Of a stretch of DNA of 64,000 nucleotides, positions 30,930 through 43,479 are shown in pieces. How positions within the stretch are numbered: the stretch's first letter is position 1; every line of letters starts with the position of its first letter. The notes under the pieces were generated by a model. That model ran no database searches, was not told the origin of the DNA, and worked only from the letters and a program-made list of their open reading frames with translations. The translations under genes and the position numbers were made by a program. Source of the DNA: Cryptomeria japonica. Its lineage: Eukaryota > Streptophyta > Pinopsida > Cupressales > Cupressaceae. The stretch is from contig NC_081408.1 in NCBI RefSeq assembly GCF_030272615.1, positions 612,191,673 to 612,255,672 on the forward strand, given 5' to 3'.

Positions 30930-33900
30930 CTATGCCCAATACTTGCGAAGGTGCATACTATTGACTGGATCTGACAAAGGTTCACCTTCTGGGGTGGCAA
31001 GCTGATATGCCCTCGAACCATAGGCTGTAGTAACTATGAAAGGCCCAACCCAATTAGCTTCAAACTTTCCTTTGATGATGTCAGTAGATTGTGCATTCTT
31101 GGGGTTTGCCTTTAGAACTAGATCTCCCACTTTGAAGTGTCGCCCTTTGACCTTCTTATTATAAGAGCGACGGAGATGGTTTTGATATGCTTGCAAATGT
31201 ATCAGGGCTATCTGACGTTTCTCATCTAACATCTCAAGCTGATGCAACCGAGAAACTCTGTGCATTTCATCATCAATAAAATGTTGCAAGGAAACATGCA
31301 AAGAAGGAATCTCCACTTCCAAGGGTAAAATGGCTTCCACACCATACACCAAGGAATAAGGTGTTGCGCTAGTAGGTGTGTGGATAGAAGTACGATAAGC
31401 CCATAGTGTTGGATTCAACTGTACATGCCAATCTCGATCGGCGTCATTGACAACCTTTTTCAGGATCTTAATAATGGTTTTATTTGATGCTTTGGCTTGA
31501 CCATTACCCTGTAGATAGTATGGACTAGAGAAATGGTGTTGGATGTGAAACTTGTCATAGAGTTCCTTGACATCTTTATTCTTGAATGGTCGGCCATTAT
31601 CTATGACTATTGCAAGGGGAACCCCATATCTGCATATGATATAATTCAATAGGAATTTTGAAATTTGCACACCAGTGATATAGGTCATGGGGATAGCCTT
31701 GATCCATTTTGTAAAATACTTTGTGGCTGTAATGATAAACTTGTGTCCATTTGCAGATGTCGAGTGAATCTTGCCAATCAGATCCAATCCCCATTGAGAA
31801 AAGGGCCACAAAGATATGACAGAATGAAGCTCTTGGGCTGGCGCATGAATGTAATTTCCATGGATTTGACATTTGTAGCACTTCTTGACAAAATCATGAA
31901 CATCCTTTTCTAGAGTGGGCCAATAATACCCATCACGAACAAACTTTTTGGCTAAGCTCAGACCATTGAAATGGCCCCCACATATACCATCGTGAACCTC
32001 GTGTAAAGCCGTTTGTGCCTTGTCAAAATCCAAACACCTAAGGAGGGTGTCGTCAAAGGAACAATGGTAAAGGGTGTCAGCAATGATGACATATTTAGAT
32101 GTCTGTCGGATGAAGGCTCGGCGTTGGTTAGAAGAAAGGTTAGGTGGTAAGGTTTGGGATTTCAAATATTGATAGATGTCATTGTACCACGGGGAATTAG
32201 GACCAACAAGAACACACATCACATCTGCTGTCAAAATTTCAAAAGAAGGGACAAGCAACTGTTCGACCAAAAATTCACATCTGTCCATATTATGGGGCAT
32301 ATTTAGCATGGAAGCAATCATGGCCATCGCATCTGCTGACTTGTTCTGAATTCTTGGAACTTGACAGAAATGGATAGCCGTAAATTTTGTCTTGAAGAAA
32401 TCTACCATATGCTTGTAAGGAATAAGCTTTTCATCTTTTGTTTTGTAGTCATCATTCACTTGACAGATGACTAATTGAGAATCTCCATAGACTTGCAAAT
32501 GTGTGATATTCTAGTGGATTGCTACTCGGAGTCCTGTGACCAGAGCTTCATATTCTGCAATGTTATTGGTACAATGGAAAGTTATTCTATAGGATTTGGG
32601 AATAGCATCACCTTGAGGGGTGACAAACAATATACCTACTCCGGACCCAAACTTGCTATGGGATACATCAAAATATAACTTCCATTCATTAGAAGATGTG
32701 AAAGCAAAGACTGATTCATCCAAAAAATTGGTCAACATGGGATGATCATCATAAATAGGAGCCTCTGCAAGTTGATCCGCTATGACTTGTCCTTTTATTG
32801 CCTTTCGCTCCATGTACTCAATATCAAACTCACTGAGGATCATAACCCACTTTTCTAGGCGACCTGACAAAGCTGCCCTACTAAGCAAGTATTTCAAGGG
32901 ATCAATTTTTGCAACTAACAATGTCTAATGACTTAACATATAGTGTCAAAGCTTTTGTGTTGCAAAGACCACTGCTAAACGTGCCCGTTAAATAGTTGAA
33001 TAATTCAGCTCATAGCCCACTAGTGTCCGACTAATATAATGAATAGCCCACTCTTTGACTTTCTCATCCTGTTGGGCCAAGAGAACTCCTAGTGCCGTTT
33101 CAATTGTAGAAATATACAATATAAATGGCTTTCCTTCTATAGGAGGCATTAGAATAGGTGGCGACAACAAATAATCCTTAAGAGTTTGAAATGTTGATTG
33201 ACATTGCTCAGTCCATTTAAAAGTGACTCCTTTATGCAATAAATGCTGGAATGGATGACATTTGTCTGCCAATTGAGCTATAAAATGGTGGATTGACCGT
33301 AGCTTTCCTTGCAGACTTCTTAGTTGATGGAGATTGGAAGGAGGGGGCATATCCATTATTGCTTTAACCTTGGCAGGGTTGACTTCAATGCCTCTGTGAG
33401 AAACAATGTACCCTAATAATTTGTCGTCTGTGACACCAAAGACACACTTCTTTGGATTAAGTCTGAGCTTGTAAGTTTCCATTCGGTCAAAGATTGGGCC
33501 CAGGATGTTGAGATGACTATCTCTTGTGACGGATTTGCATAATAAGTCATCAACGTAGTCCTCCATCAAAGTATGCATGAAATCATGGAAAATTGTTGTC
33601 ATAGCTCTTTGATAGGTTGTGCCAACATTTTTAAGACCAAAGGGCATCACATTCCAGCAGTAGGTACCCCAAGCACATGTGAATCCAGTCTTATGTTGAT
33701 CTTCAGGAGCAATGTGAATTTGGTTATATCCGGAGAAACCATCCATCAATGATAGCATCTCATATCCAGCAGTCATGTCAACTATGATATCGATATTTGG
33801 TAGTGGAAAGTCATCTTTAGGGAATGCTTTATTGAGATCCCTAAAGTCTGTATAGATTCTGATGCCCCCAGTTACCTTGCTAACGGGTACCAAATTTGAA

Positions 33901-35390
33901 ATCTAGTCTGCATAATCAATGGGTCTAATAAAGCCCACGTCTAGTAATTTTTTTAGTTCTACCTTGACCAAGAGAGCCACCCGACGATGCATCTTTCTGA
34001 GTTTTTATTTGACAGGCTTGGCATCTACTTTTAGTGGCAAGTGATGAAGGACTAATTCTAGATCAAGGCCAGGCATATCTGCATAGGACCACGCAAAACT
34101 GATCTTTTTCTCAAGAAAGAAATTGACAAAATCTATCTTTTCCTGTTTTGATAGAGAAGCAGCAAAATGAATGATCTTAGGGTTGTAAGGTGTACACAAA
34201 TTTATTTCTTTGGTCATTTCCACAAGAAATGTTGATTTATCCTGACTTGATAGGGGTATGTCCAATCTTCCACCTTTGGGTGCCTCAGAGAGGTTTTCAC
34301 CTGCAGGTACGTCTTTTATTTTTACTTTTTCATGATCAGAGAGTGCCTTACGGTTTTCACTCAAAGACTCATTCTTTTGATTGTTTACTTTTTCTTTTAT
34401 TTTTTCATTTTGATGACTGGAAGATGGAGCTGACTCCCCAAAATATACTATGGAATCTAGATCAATAGCGAATCCCACCTTATGATCACCTTGTGGTATG
34501 CCTTCTCGGAGTCCCATAAATTCTACAATTGCTTCGTCATTTTGAAAACAATCTAAGGTGAGTGGTTCTTGTTGGTCATGTTGGATAAGCTGAGTATAGA
34601 GAAGGGGCATGTCATCATCAGTTTTAAGGAGAGAAAGGGCTGAGATGGTAAAGATGTAAACATCCATGGTATCACTGTCTGAACTACTTGTATCTGATTC
34701 GGAGCTTGGGTCCCAGAATGACTCTATCCAGGCATTAGGACATGTTTTGGGAGGGGGAGTTATTTCATGTTTGTCTTCCATGGGCAAATCAGCGGGGTCA
34801 AGGAAAACATTGTCAAGGGCATAGGAGCTAGAAGAAAAGGAACTCCACTCCCATTCATTGGAATCAGTTTTGGGTTGGGTATCCTCAGGTGTCATTTCAT
34901 CATCAGAGTCATGCTCCTTTCTACATGTGGTCACTTTGGTAGATGAGGGTCCAATTCACAATGGTACAAAACCTAACCCTAAAGTTGGAGGTCGCATCTT
35001 GGGTATAATAGGTTCTAGTCTTCCTTTCTTGTTAGGGCCCAAGCCACTGCAGCCATCATATCCATTTTTCTGCAGCATAGTAAATCCTTTACCATACCGC
35101 TCCACCAGCAACCTGACAGGTGGTGTCTCAGTTGGATCTTTATAAAGCCAATCTATGACATTATCATCCAAAGTTTCTTTTTCAAGTTCACCCCATCTTG
35201 TAAATGTAGTGGGGGGTTGATATTGAATGACTATTTTAGGTTCCTTTTGCAACAAATGTGGTTTGCCATGTGATTTTGGAGATATTGGTAAATTCCCAAT
35301 GAGGAATGTTTGAGCCATTGAATAGTCTCAGCATCCTTGGTACTATATCTTCAATTTTCCTTTGACAGCATCTAACAATTCATTAGGATC
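30930..35390 (-). pseudogene. pol: Tat-2 pol: G-patch, RT, two RNase H domains, integrase
   Basis: A single minus-strand frame with at least five stops and no frameshift. The G-patch-like segment lies near 35010-35080 (YGKGFTMLQKNGYDGCSGLG), an acidic linker runs to about 34100, and RT extends from near 34060. The RT box YVDD is intact at 33546-33557. The first RNase H ends near 32780 and the second covers 32700-32300 (CTNNIAEYEALVTGL, GDSQLVICQV). The integrase is in an intact 522-codon stretch (32498-30930), with the zinc-binding part near 32000-31870 (HEVHDGICGGH, CYKCQIHG). Its second acid is Asp at 31599-31601, but position D+36 is Lys (AAA, 31491-31493), not Glu. It ends HLRKYWA. The protease and the gag junction were removed where the Tekay element sits. 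Confidence 0.92.
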
Positions 35391-35401
35391 CACATAATTA
35401 T

Positions 35402-38400
35402 GTGAGTGGGCCTCTCTATTATGTGAGTCACAGCAAAACCAGAGGCAAAGGGCTCCGCAGAGTCAGCAGGGCACGAAGCCCAAGCAGTGGCAGTCACAGG
35501 GTCAGAGGCGAGATCAGAGATCTTAGGCTCCTTACACACCTCCCGCGAGGACTCGGCAGTCCTCCAGAGGTGGGTATAGTGGTTCTAGTAGGACAGGGGG
35601 ACAGTTTTTCTCTAGACCATAGGGAGTGCAGTTTCAGGCATGTGGCGCTTGCTTCACATGTGGAGCCATGGGACACATGGCGAGAGAGTGTCCTCAGGGT
35701 CAGATGGCAGGGAATCAGAGGATGGCAGCATCAAAGCCGACAGTTGGGGATATGGGTAAGTCCCATAGGGTCTTCGCAGCAGTTGACAACCACCAGGCAG
35801 AGCATCAGGCCACGGTTATTGAGGTAGCAGGTATGATCAGAGGTAGCAGTGTATCTATATTATTTGATTCAAGAGCTACTGACTCTTTTATATCTCCATT
35901 GGTTGTGGAGCGTTGCGGGCTAGTGGCAATTAGACAAGAGGTCAGTTGGGAAGTGGAATTAGCTTCAGGGGCTAGAGTGTCAGTGGAATCAGAGGTTAAG
36001 GGTTGTCAGCTTCAGATTGGTAATACCACCACCTTAGTGGACCTTAGAGTTACACCACTCGGATCTTATGGCATCGTACTTGGCATGGATTGGCTTTATG
36101 CCCACAGAGCCAAGATGGATTGTCGCCTGAAAAGGATCAAGTGTGAGGATGATCATGGCTCTCCCATAATGATCACTGGAATTTAGAGACCCGTGTCTCT
36201 TCGTATGATCTCTGCCATGTAGCTTAAGCGGAGCATGCAAAAGGGATGTCAGTTATTTGCCATCACCATTAGTGATAGAGAAGAAGAAGAGGAAAGGGAA
36301 CCATCTATTGATGACCATCCTATCCTTAAGGAATTTTCAGATGTATTTCCTTCAGAGGTACCAGGTATGCCGCCCCATAGAGAGATTGATTTTCATATAG
36401 ACCTTGTTCCAGGAGCCAAACCAATTTCATGAGAACCATATAGAATGACCACAAATGAGCTTAATGAGCTCAAGATACAGCTTGAGGAACTCCTAGAGAA
36501 GGGCCACATTCACCCTAGTGTATCCCCTTGTGGTGCACCAGTTATCTTCGTGAAGAAGAAGGATGGATCTCTCCTATTATGCATGGATTACCGTCAGTTG
36601 AACAAAGTAACTATCAAGGACCGATATCCATTGCCCAGGATCGACGATTTATTTGACCAACTTCAAGGTACCAAAGTATTTTCCAAGATTGATCTAAAGT
36701 CAGGGTACTATCAGTTGAGGATAGTGGATAGTGATATCCACAAGACCGCATTTTGCACTAGATATGGCCATTATGAGTTCACCATGGTCCCATTCGGTCT
36801 TATGAATGCCCCAACAGTTTTCATGAGTCTCATGAATGGAGTATTCCACACATTCCTTGACCATTTTGTGATTGTATTTCTCGATGACATATTGATATAT
36901 TCACGGAATGAGGAGGAACATGACGAGCACTTGAGACAGGTTTTGTAGTGTTTGAGGGAAAATTAGTTGTATGGCAATTTGTCGAAGTGTGCTTTCTTTA
37001 GAACAGAGGTCAAGTACCTTGGTCATGTTATATCCGGTGATGGGATCTCAGTAGACCCATCAAAGATCAGAGCCATTATGGATTGGCCAACACCTACCAG
37101 TGTGACAGAGGTCAGGAGCTTCATGGGCTTAGCAGGTTATTACCGACGTTTTGTTGCGGGATTCTCTAGAGTTGCTCATCCTATCACTTCTCTTCAGCGC
37201 AAAGGGAAGAAGTTTGAGTGGACGGAGAAGTGCGAGAAGGCCTTTCAGGAACTTAAAAAGGCACTTACTACCACACCTATCCTTGTAGTACCAGATCCTT
37301 TAGCTGATTTCATGGTTTGCACAGATGCTTCCCTAGAGGGTTTAGGAGCAGTACTTATGCAGAGTGGCAGGGCTATAGCTTTTGAGTCTAGGAAACTCAA
37401 GACTCACGAGCTTAATTATCCTACTCATGACCTTGAGCTTGCAGCAGTAGTGCATGCACTTGTGAGATGGAGACATTTCCTTTTGGGTCATCATTTTGAG
37501 TTGCACTCAGACCATCAGAGCCTTCAGTACATATTCACTCAACCGAATCTTAATGCACGTCAGAGGAGATGGATGGAATTCTTGTGTGAGTATGAATTTG
37601 ACGTTCACTACATCAAAGGGAAGGAAAACGTAGTAGCAGATGCTTTGAGTAGGAGACGTCATGAGGTATGCACCATATTTATGAACACGGATTTGAGAGA
37701 TCAGATCATGCAGCAGTTGCCAGAGGATAGATGGTACTTAGAGGTTTGTCAGGCTTTACGATCTCAGGAAAATTTAGAAGGGAAATATGTGGATTATTCC
37801 TTAGAGTCTGATGGTTTATTACACCATAGAGGGCACATCTATGTACCTTCTTCCGGGGGATTGCGGGAGTTCATTATCACAGAGGCTCATAGAGCTCTTT
37901 ATGCAGCACATCCCGGGGTCAAGAAGATGCATGCAGACTTGAGGGAATTATACCATTGGCCAGGAATGCGACAACTTATTGCTGAGCTGGTAGCCTGATG
38001 CCTTGAGTGTCAGAGAGTCAAGGCAGAGCACCGCCATCCAAGTGGGTTGCTCCAATCTCCTACTATACCAGAGTGGAAGTGGGATACTATATCCATGGAT
38101 TTCATCATTGGTCTCCCTATGTCACCTCGCCGCCATGATGCCATCTTGGTGACGGTTGACAAGTTGACCAAAGTGGCTCACTTTTCACTAGTTCGTACCA
38201 CCTTCACAGCACCAGCAGTAGCACAGGAGTTTTTGCGAGACATTGTCAGACTTCATGGTGTTCCATGCAAGATCATTTCCGACAGGGATTCCCTCTTCAC
38301 CTCTTCCTTTTGGAAGGCATTACAGGCAGCTATGGGTACCAAGCTCAATTTCAGTACAGCCTATCATCCAGAAATGGATAGCCAGATAGAGAGAGTTAAT

Positions 38401-39159
38401 CAGGTGTTAGAGGATATGCTTCGCATGTATGTCATGGATCACCAGACCAGATGGGAAGAGTACCTTCCCTTAGTGGAGTTTGCCTATAACAATGGGCATC
38501 ACACGTCCTTGGGGATGCCACCCTATCAGGAATTATATAGCAGGTCTTGTAGGACACCATTGAGTTGGGACCGCATTGAGGACAGAGTTGCTATTGGTCT
38601 AGAGATAGTTCAGGATATGGAGCAGCAGGTGGATTTGATTAGGCAGCGTCTTAGAGAGGCACGGGATAGACAGAAGAAATATGCAGATGCAAAGAGGATA
38701 GATCGTAGTTACTTGGTTGGAGACAGAGTCTTCTTGAGAGTGCAGCCGCATAAGAGTCCAATCCCTTAAGGAAAGGGTTCTAAGCTCGCACCTTGATTTG
38801 TAGGACCATTTGAGATCCTTGAGAGGATAGGACCAGTTGCCTACCATCTAGCATTGCCACCTAGCCTGTCACGCATCCACGATGTGTTTCATGTTTCAAT
38901 TTTGAGGAAGTATATCTATGATGAGTCTCATATTCTAGATTGGGATGCCTTGCAGGTGGAGTCAGATGGGCAGCTAGCTTTGGAGCCCATTCGCATTTTG
39001 GCACACTGGACGCTGGGCATTCGAGGTCGAGAGCTGGACCAGGTTAGGGTCCAGTGGGATTGTTATGATGAGGTCACAGCCTCATGGGAGGATGCAACAC
39101 GTATGAGATCACAGTACCCCCACCTTTTTGATGAACTCCAGGAGGAAGTTCATGCCTAG
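35402..39159 (+). pseudogene. pol: Tekay/Del Gag-Pol C-terminal part with chromodomain
   Basis: One frame throughout with ten in-frame stops (35524, 35620, 36184, 36220, 36430, 36946, 36964, 37996, 38767, 38794) and no frameshift. It has a CCHC knuckle at 35650-35691 (CFTCGAMGHMAREC). The protease active site at 35866 reads D-S-R instead of D-S-G, which would inactivate it. RT carries [16 protein letters not shown] and FLDD at 36877-36888. The RNase H covers about 37270-37640 ([24 protein letters not shown]). The integrase has D (38098), D (38281) and E (38389) with the expected D-x35-E. Last are FHVSILRKY and a divergent C-terminal chromodomain (about 38980-39130, ending [16 protein letters not shown]). 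The chromodomain would steer integration to marked chromatin. Confidence 0.93.
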
Positions 39160-39169
39160 AGGGGGAGGG
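39158..39169 (+). other. Polypurine tract of the Tekay element
   Basis: AGAGGGGGAGGG begins within the last codon of the chromodomain ORF and directly precedes the LTR start TGTGAGGCCC. Confidence 0.88.
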
Positions 39170-41823
39170 TGTGAGGCCCTACCCCGACCCAGTTTGACAT
39201 TTTCAGTTATTTGCATATTGAGACTATTATAGATGCTTTATTTTATGCTTTATGGATTTAGAACTTATATGATTCCATGCTTTGGATCACATTGACATAT
39301 GTTGATGCTTTATTTTATGCATGATGATTATGAAACTATATATGTTGCTAGAATAGAATTATTTTGAAATGGTGAATATCATTATTGGAATTGCAAGACT
39401 TCATTTTGATGATAGAAAAATGATGCTTATTTTATGAATGGTTCAATTTTGAGAATTATGTTAATTGCTTATGTGGAATCGAATTTGAGTGAATGAGATA
39501 TTGAATTATTATTGCCAAATGTATGAGTGTTGAGGTGCAATGAAATCCATGTATTTAATTATGTATAATTGTGATTATTTGGAATTACTAATGTGTTAAT
39601 TGAGATGCGTAGGAAAATTATCCATGTGACCATGGAATTTATATGGAGAACCAAACCTAGACCAATGTACATTTGTTAAGCCAGGGGTTGTCTATTTGGA
39701 GAGACAACACCCCGTTTGTAATGTATTTTATTTGTGATGTGTATGATGCTTGAGTGTTAAAATTAATTTTTATGTATATGTGTAATCCTACAAGAGACAA
39801 ATTCCATGTGTGATTTTTATATTGTATTTTTATTGTGTCACTTGACACATGTGCTGACTAGTGTCATTGATTTTGACTTGTCTCTTGGAGGGAGTTTTGT
39901 TTCTACTAAAGCCATTCAAAAACATGAGTGTGGTCCCAAATTTGCCTTGGGTAGGGAGTCTTGGGAGTGGTCAACTCAAGTTTGACCCGTAGGTTAACTT
40001 CAGTTGGATTTCTAAGGGGTTAAATGGACTCCTAGGGTCAGTTTTAGGGCTTTTCCAAAGGTCCAAAGGGTATACCTATGGGTTAGGGGCATTTTGAAAC
40101 ATGTGACTTCTCCCATGTGACTGTTTAGTCACCTCAAAAAGTGGTTTTTCTAAGGTGAGCGAAAATTCAACTTAGAAGGTTCCTCCTAGGATAGACAACC
40201 TTCCCTTTTGATGTCAAACTCTCTTCCCCATCTTCTCTCACCTTTTCCCTTTCCAGTTTTAGTAATGTGTAAGAGTTTGGGAAGAGCAACCAATGGGAAC
40301 TCTCACCTCACCCAAGGGGTTGGGAAGTGTGTGAGAGGCCTTCCTAGGCAAGGATTAGGGACTTAGTGAGTAATCACCCACTCTCCATTTTTGGAGATTT
40401 TGCTTTTGTTTTGAAAATTAGATGTAGAATAGAATTTTGGAAAAATATTGGAGAAAAGTTTGTGTGGATTGGGCAGCTCATCCCCAACTAAGTCTAACAT
40501 ACCTATTGGCAGCTTAAGGTTGGTTATATTCTCCTTTGTTTATGTTGTTTTGTTGAAGGAAAGAAATGCTTGTTAAAAAGATGTGTTTATCTAAGTTGTT
40601 GTTGGAGAAAAGAATATGTAGTTTTCATTTCTATGTTTTGTTTTATGTGTCCTTGTTTTTTTTTGGGAGTGTCCAAGATCTCCTACTCTTGGGGGAGTAG
40701 GATGGTTTTGCGGTGGAAGGAGTATGACAGCCTTGGGTGAGAGGCTCTCCTTATGGAGAGTGATCTCAAGCGTGTCCTTTGTGACCCTTGCTGCATAGCC
40801 TTGTGTATGCATTTGGGGGTCATAAGGGGAGAAAATATGGCCTTTGAGCCTTTGGGGGGCATAAGGTATGGAGATGTATCCTTGTTGTATTTTGTATTGC
40901 CATGAGGTGGCTAGAGTTGTAATTTTTGGCTTGCAATCTCCCCAATGGTACTTGGTCCACTTCCACCCGTGGAATGATCATCACAAAATGTGGTGAAAGT
41001 GTAGCTTGGGATGGGAAGATGTATGTAGTGTGTATGCCATAATTATTGTGTTGTTTGCTTGTTTGTAACCCATCTAGTGCTTGGTTCTCCAAGCTTGGGG
41101 GTGGCTTCTAGTAAGCCTAGGCTGGGAGGTGAGCTCTCCATGGTCAAGTTGTGTTTTTATTGTAGGTTGCTTTGGATGGGAAAAGAAAGAATAAAGAGCC
41201 TAGTTGCTATTTTTTTGTGTTGCAGAAAAGTTTGAAGAAAAATATGTATTCAATATTAGCCTAAAAAAAAAAAAAAGTGTTTTGTTGTATTTATTTAAAA
41301 AAAAAGAGAAGTGCATATAATGTATTCATATTACCATGGAAGGAAAATATGGTTGTTTTATTTTCAAACCCATTTGTATTTCAAATATACTTTGTATTTA
41401 CACTTGCTAAAGAAATATAAATATTTCTCCTACTTGGCTAGTTTTGCAAAAAGGAAGAGGAAATGAATTAGTTTGTATTTAAATCTTCAAAAAAAAATGT
41501 TGTTGCATTTATGTTTATTTGGCAAATGAAAATTTATTTTTGTTTCTACATGTTCATTTAGCTATATTAATGTTGCTGCAAATAAATAAAACAGTCATTT
41601 ATTTTCCCATTTAATGCAGAAAATGAAACTTATTATAGTAGTCTATTTCTTTTCAAAAAGATTAGCATTTAGTCTTAGTTTATTTTGCCTACAAAAAAAA
41701 AATATATTTTCCTCATTATTCAATCTGCAAATCACATTAGGAAATCCTTGCATGCATTTTAGGGAAATATAAAAATAATAAACTCAAAAGAAGGCCTAAA
41801 TGAGCTATAGTTTAAAAATGTAG

Positions 41824-41825
<2 letters not shown>

Positions 41826-41867
<42 letters not shown>

Positions 41868-42116
41868 TTATATATTTATTTAATTCATTTAAATGGCATT
41901 CTGAAAACCTGTTTGTAAAAAAGAAAGGGGAGAAAACTAATAAGCTTTTTTATCAAGCCATTCAAATACACACACATATATATATATATATAAATATATC
42001 ATTCATTATTATATATATATTTACATATATATAAATATATATATATCATTCATTATTTGTGAAATCTGTATATTTCAAATCAAAACTATATTTATTGCCT
42101 TACCTTTATATTTATA

Positions 42117-42173
<57 letters not shown>

Positions 42174-42185
42174 GTATATATATAT
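41826..42185. repeat. TA microsatellite cluster in the Tekay LTR
   Basis: Uninterrupted or nearly uninterrupted TA runs at 41826-41858 and 42111-42180, with interrupted TA/TTA/CA stretches between them (41967-42050). They give rise to spurious Tyr/Ile ORFs. Confidence 0.9.
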
Positions 42186-42290
42186 AAATATAAACATAAA
42201 TAAAAAAAAATTACGCATTTTACTCTTAACAAAAAAAAGAGGGGTTTTTAAAAAAAAAAAATTGAATCGGCATGAAGGGGGCCGCAGCCT

Positions 42291-42480
42291 TGGGCGGCGG
42301 TGCCCACAGTCTGCGGGAGTCCGCAGCTGTGGGCGGCGCCGTCCACAGGCTACGGAACCCGCAGCTGTGGGCGGCGACATCCACAGACTGCGGGGCTGCA
42401 GACTGTGGGCGGCGCTGTCCGTGGCCTGCGGGAGCCGCAGACGGTGGGCAGCATAGTCCGCAGCCTACGACGCTCCCGCA
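42291..42480. repeat. GC-rich 38-39-bp minisatellite, five units, in the Tekay LTR
   Basis: TGGGCGGCG recurs at 42291, 42330, 42368, 42406 and (as TGGGCAGC) 42445. Each unit also contains CCGCAGCTGTGGGC- and GTCCACAG-like parts. It is a GC island rich in CpG and CAG/CTG within otherwise AT-rich LTR, followed by more C-rich DNA to about 42535. Confidence 0.88.
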
Positions 42481-43479
42481 CCACCTCCCTCCCTCTACTT
42501 GCTCCGCTCCGCCCCTTCCTCCTCCACCATAGAAAAAGACACAAAAAAAAATATAATCAACCCTGGCTCGGCCCTGCGCACGCCGCCGTAGGGAGAATGG
42601 GAAATAAGAAAGCGCCCCTCCCATGGCCGCCGCCGCGTCCGCCCTGCACACACACAAAAAAAATGGAGCATACACATACAACACACACACACAAAAATAA
42701 AAGAAAGTGTGAAAGTTGTTTGTTTTACACACATGCCCTAACCCTATTTTCGGGTTAGGGCAAACACATTTAGGTTTTAAAATGGGTATGTGTGTGGGAA
42801 TGTTAAAAAGGGGTAAATAAATATAACAAAATAAAAACCCCCATCTTCCTTTTGAATATATTCATAAGCATATAGGTAATTATATATATATATAAAAGTG
42901 GTTTAATTTCTTTAATTATTTGAAATCCAATAGTTATTTGAGAATTTAGAAATGCTCCTTAAATTATTAAATGGATTAAAAAGTATTTGATAAGAAGATT
43001 CTCAACTCCTTGGAAGGCTAAACCCTTGAGGAAATAAGATGGGGTATGTAGGGTCAAATTGGTCCCTCTCTAAATTTTAAATTTTAAGGCATTTTAAATT
43101 TATGGAGATCTTATTTAATAGGATTGTCAAATTTAATAACTAGGACAACTTATTTAGACCCTAGGCAAATAAAGAACTATGAGAGATTATTAGCCAAATG
43201 GTTTTTGAAATTATATATTAAGTTGAGATTAATTGCTAGAGAGTGTAATTATTTAATAATGGAAGATCAGTGAAAATTATTTTGGGGAAGTATTAGCTCG
43301 CTTATAACTTAGATTAATTATCGCCAAAACAAATTAATTATTTGATACACACAAAATATAGTTAAGACCCAACTAGATTTGCATTATTTTAATTAATTAA
43401 GTCGTCCTAAGTTAAGTATTTTTGTTAAAAAAAATTATTCCGTTCCTGCCCAAAAGTTTGGGCATGACAGTGGCTGTTG

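Larger units (their letters stand above)
35400..43469 (+). mobile_element. 5'-truncated Tekay/Del chromovirus inside Tat-2
   Basis: The plus-strand order is gag C-terminus, protease, RT, RNase H, integrase, chromodomain, polypurine tract and a 4.3-kb 3' LTR ending TTGGGCATGACA at 43469. The 5' LTR and most of gag are absent. Tat-2 sequence also lacks its nucleocapsid and protease between 43480 and 35395 (about 1.3 kb by comparison with Tat-1). One deletion therefore removed the left half of this element together with adjoining Tat-2 sequence. No target duplication can be read. Confidence 0.88.
39170..43469 (+). repeat. 3' LTR of the Tekay element, about 4.3 kb
   Basis: From TGTGAGGCCCTACC to GGCATGACA. 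Long LTRs are usual for Tekay/Del. The interior is AT-rich with TA microsatellites (41826-41875, 41976-42050, 42111-42185) and one abrupt GC-rich tandem array (42291-42480). No ORF inside is credible. There is no second LTR copy for comparison in this window. Confidence 0.8.

Noticed and set aside
30721-30939. Minus-strand Lys-rich ORF after Tat-2 pol
   Set aside because: Translation of an A/T-rich TTTTTGATTTTTTGA repeat; it has no counterpart in Tat-1.
42075-42380. ORFs of Ile/Tyr repeats and Arg/Pro-rich ORFs on both strands around 42075-42760
   Set aside because: They are translations of TA microsatellites and of the GC-rich minisatellite inside the Tekay LTR; no domain or start context supports them.
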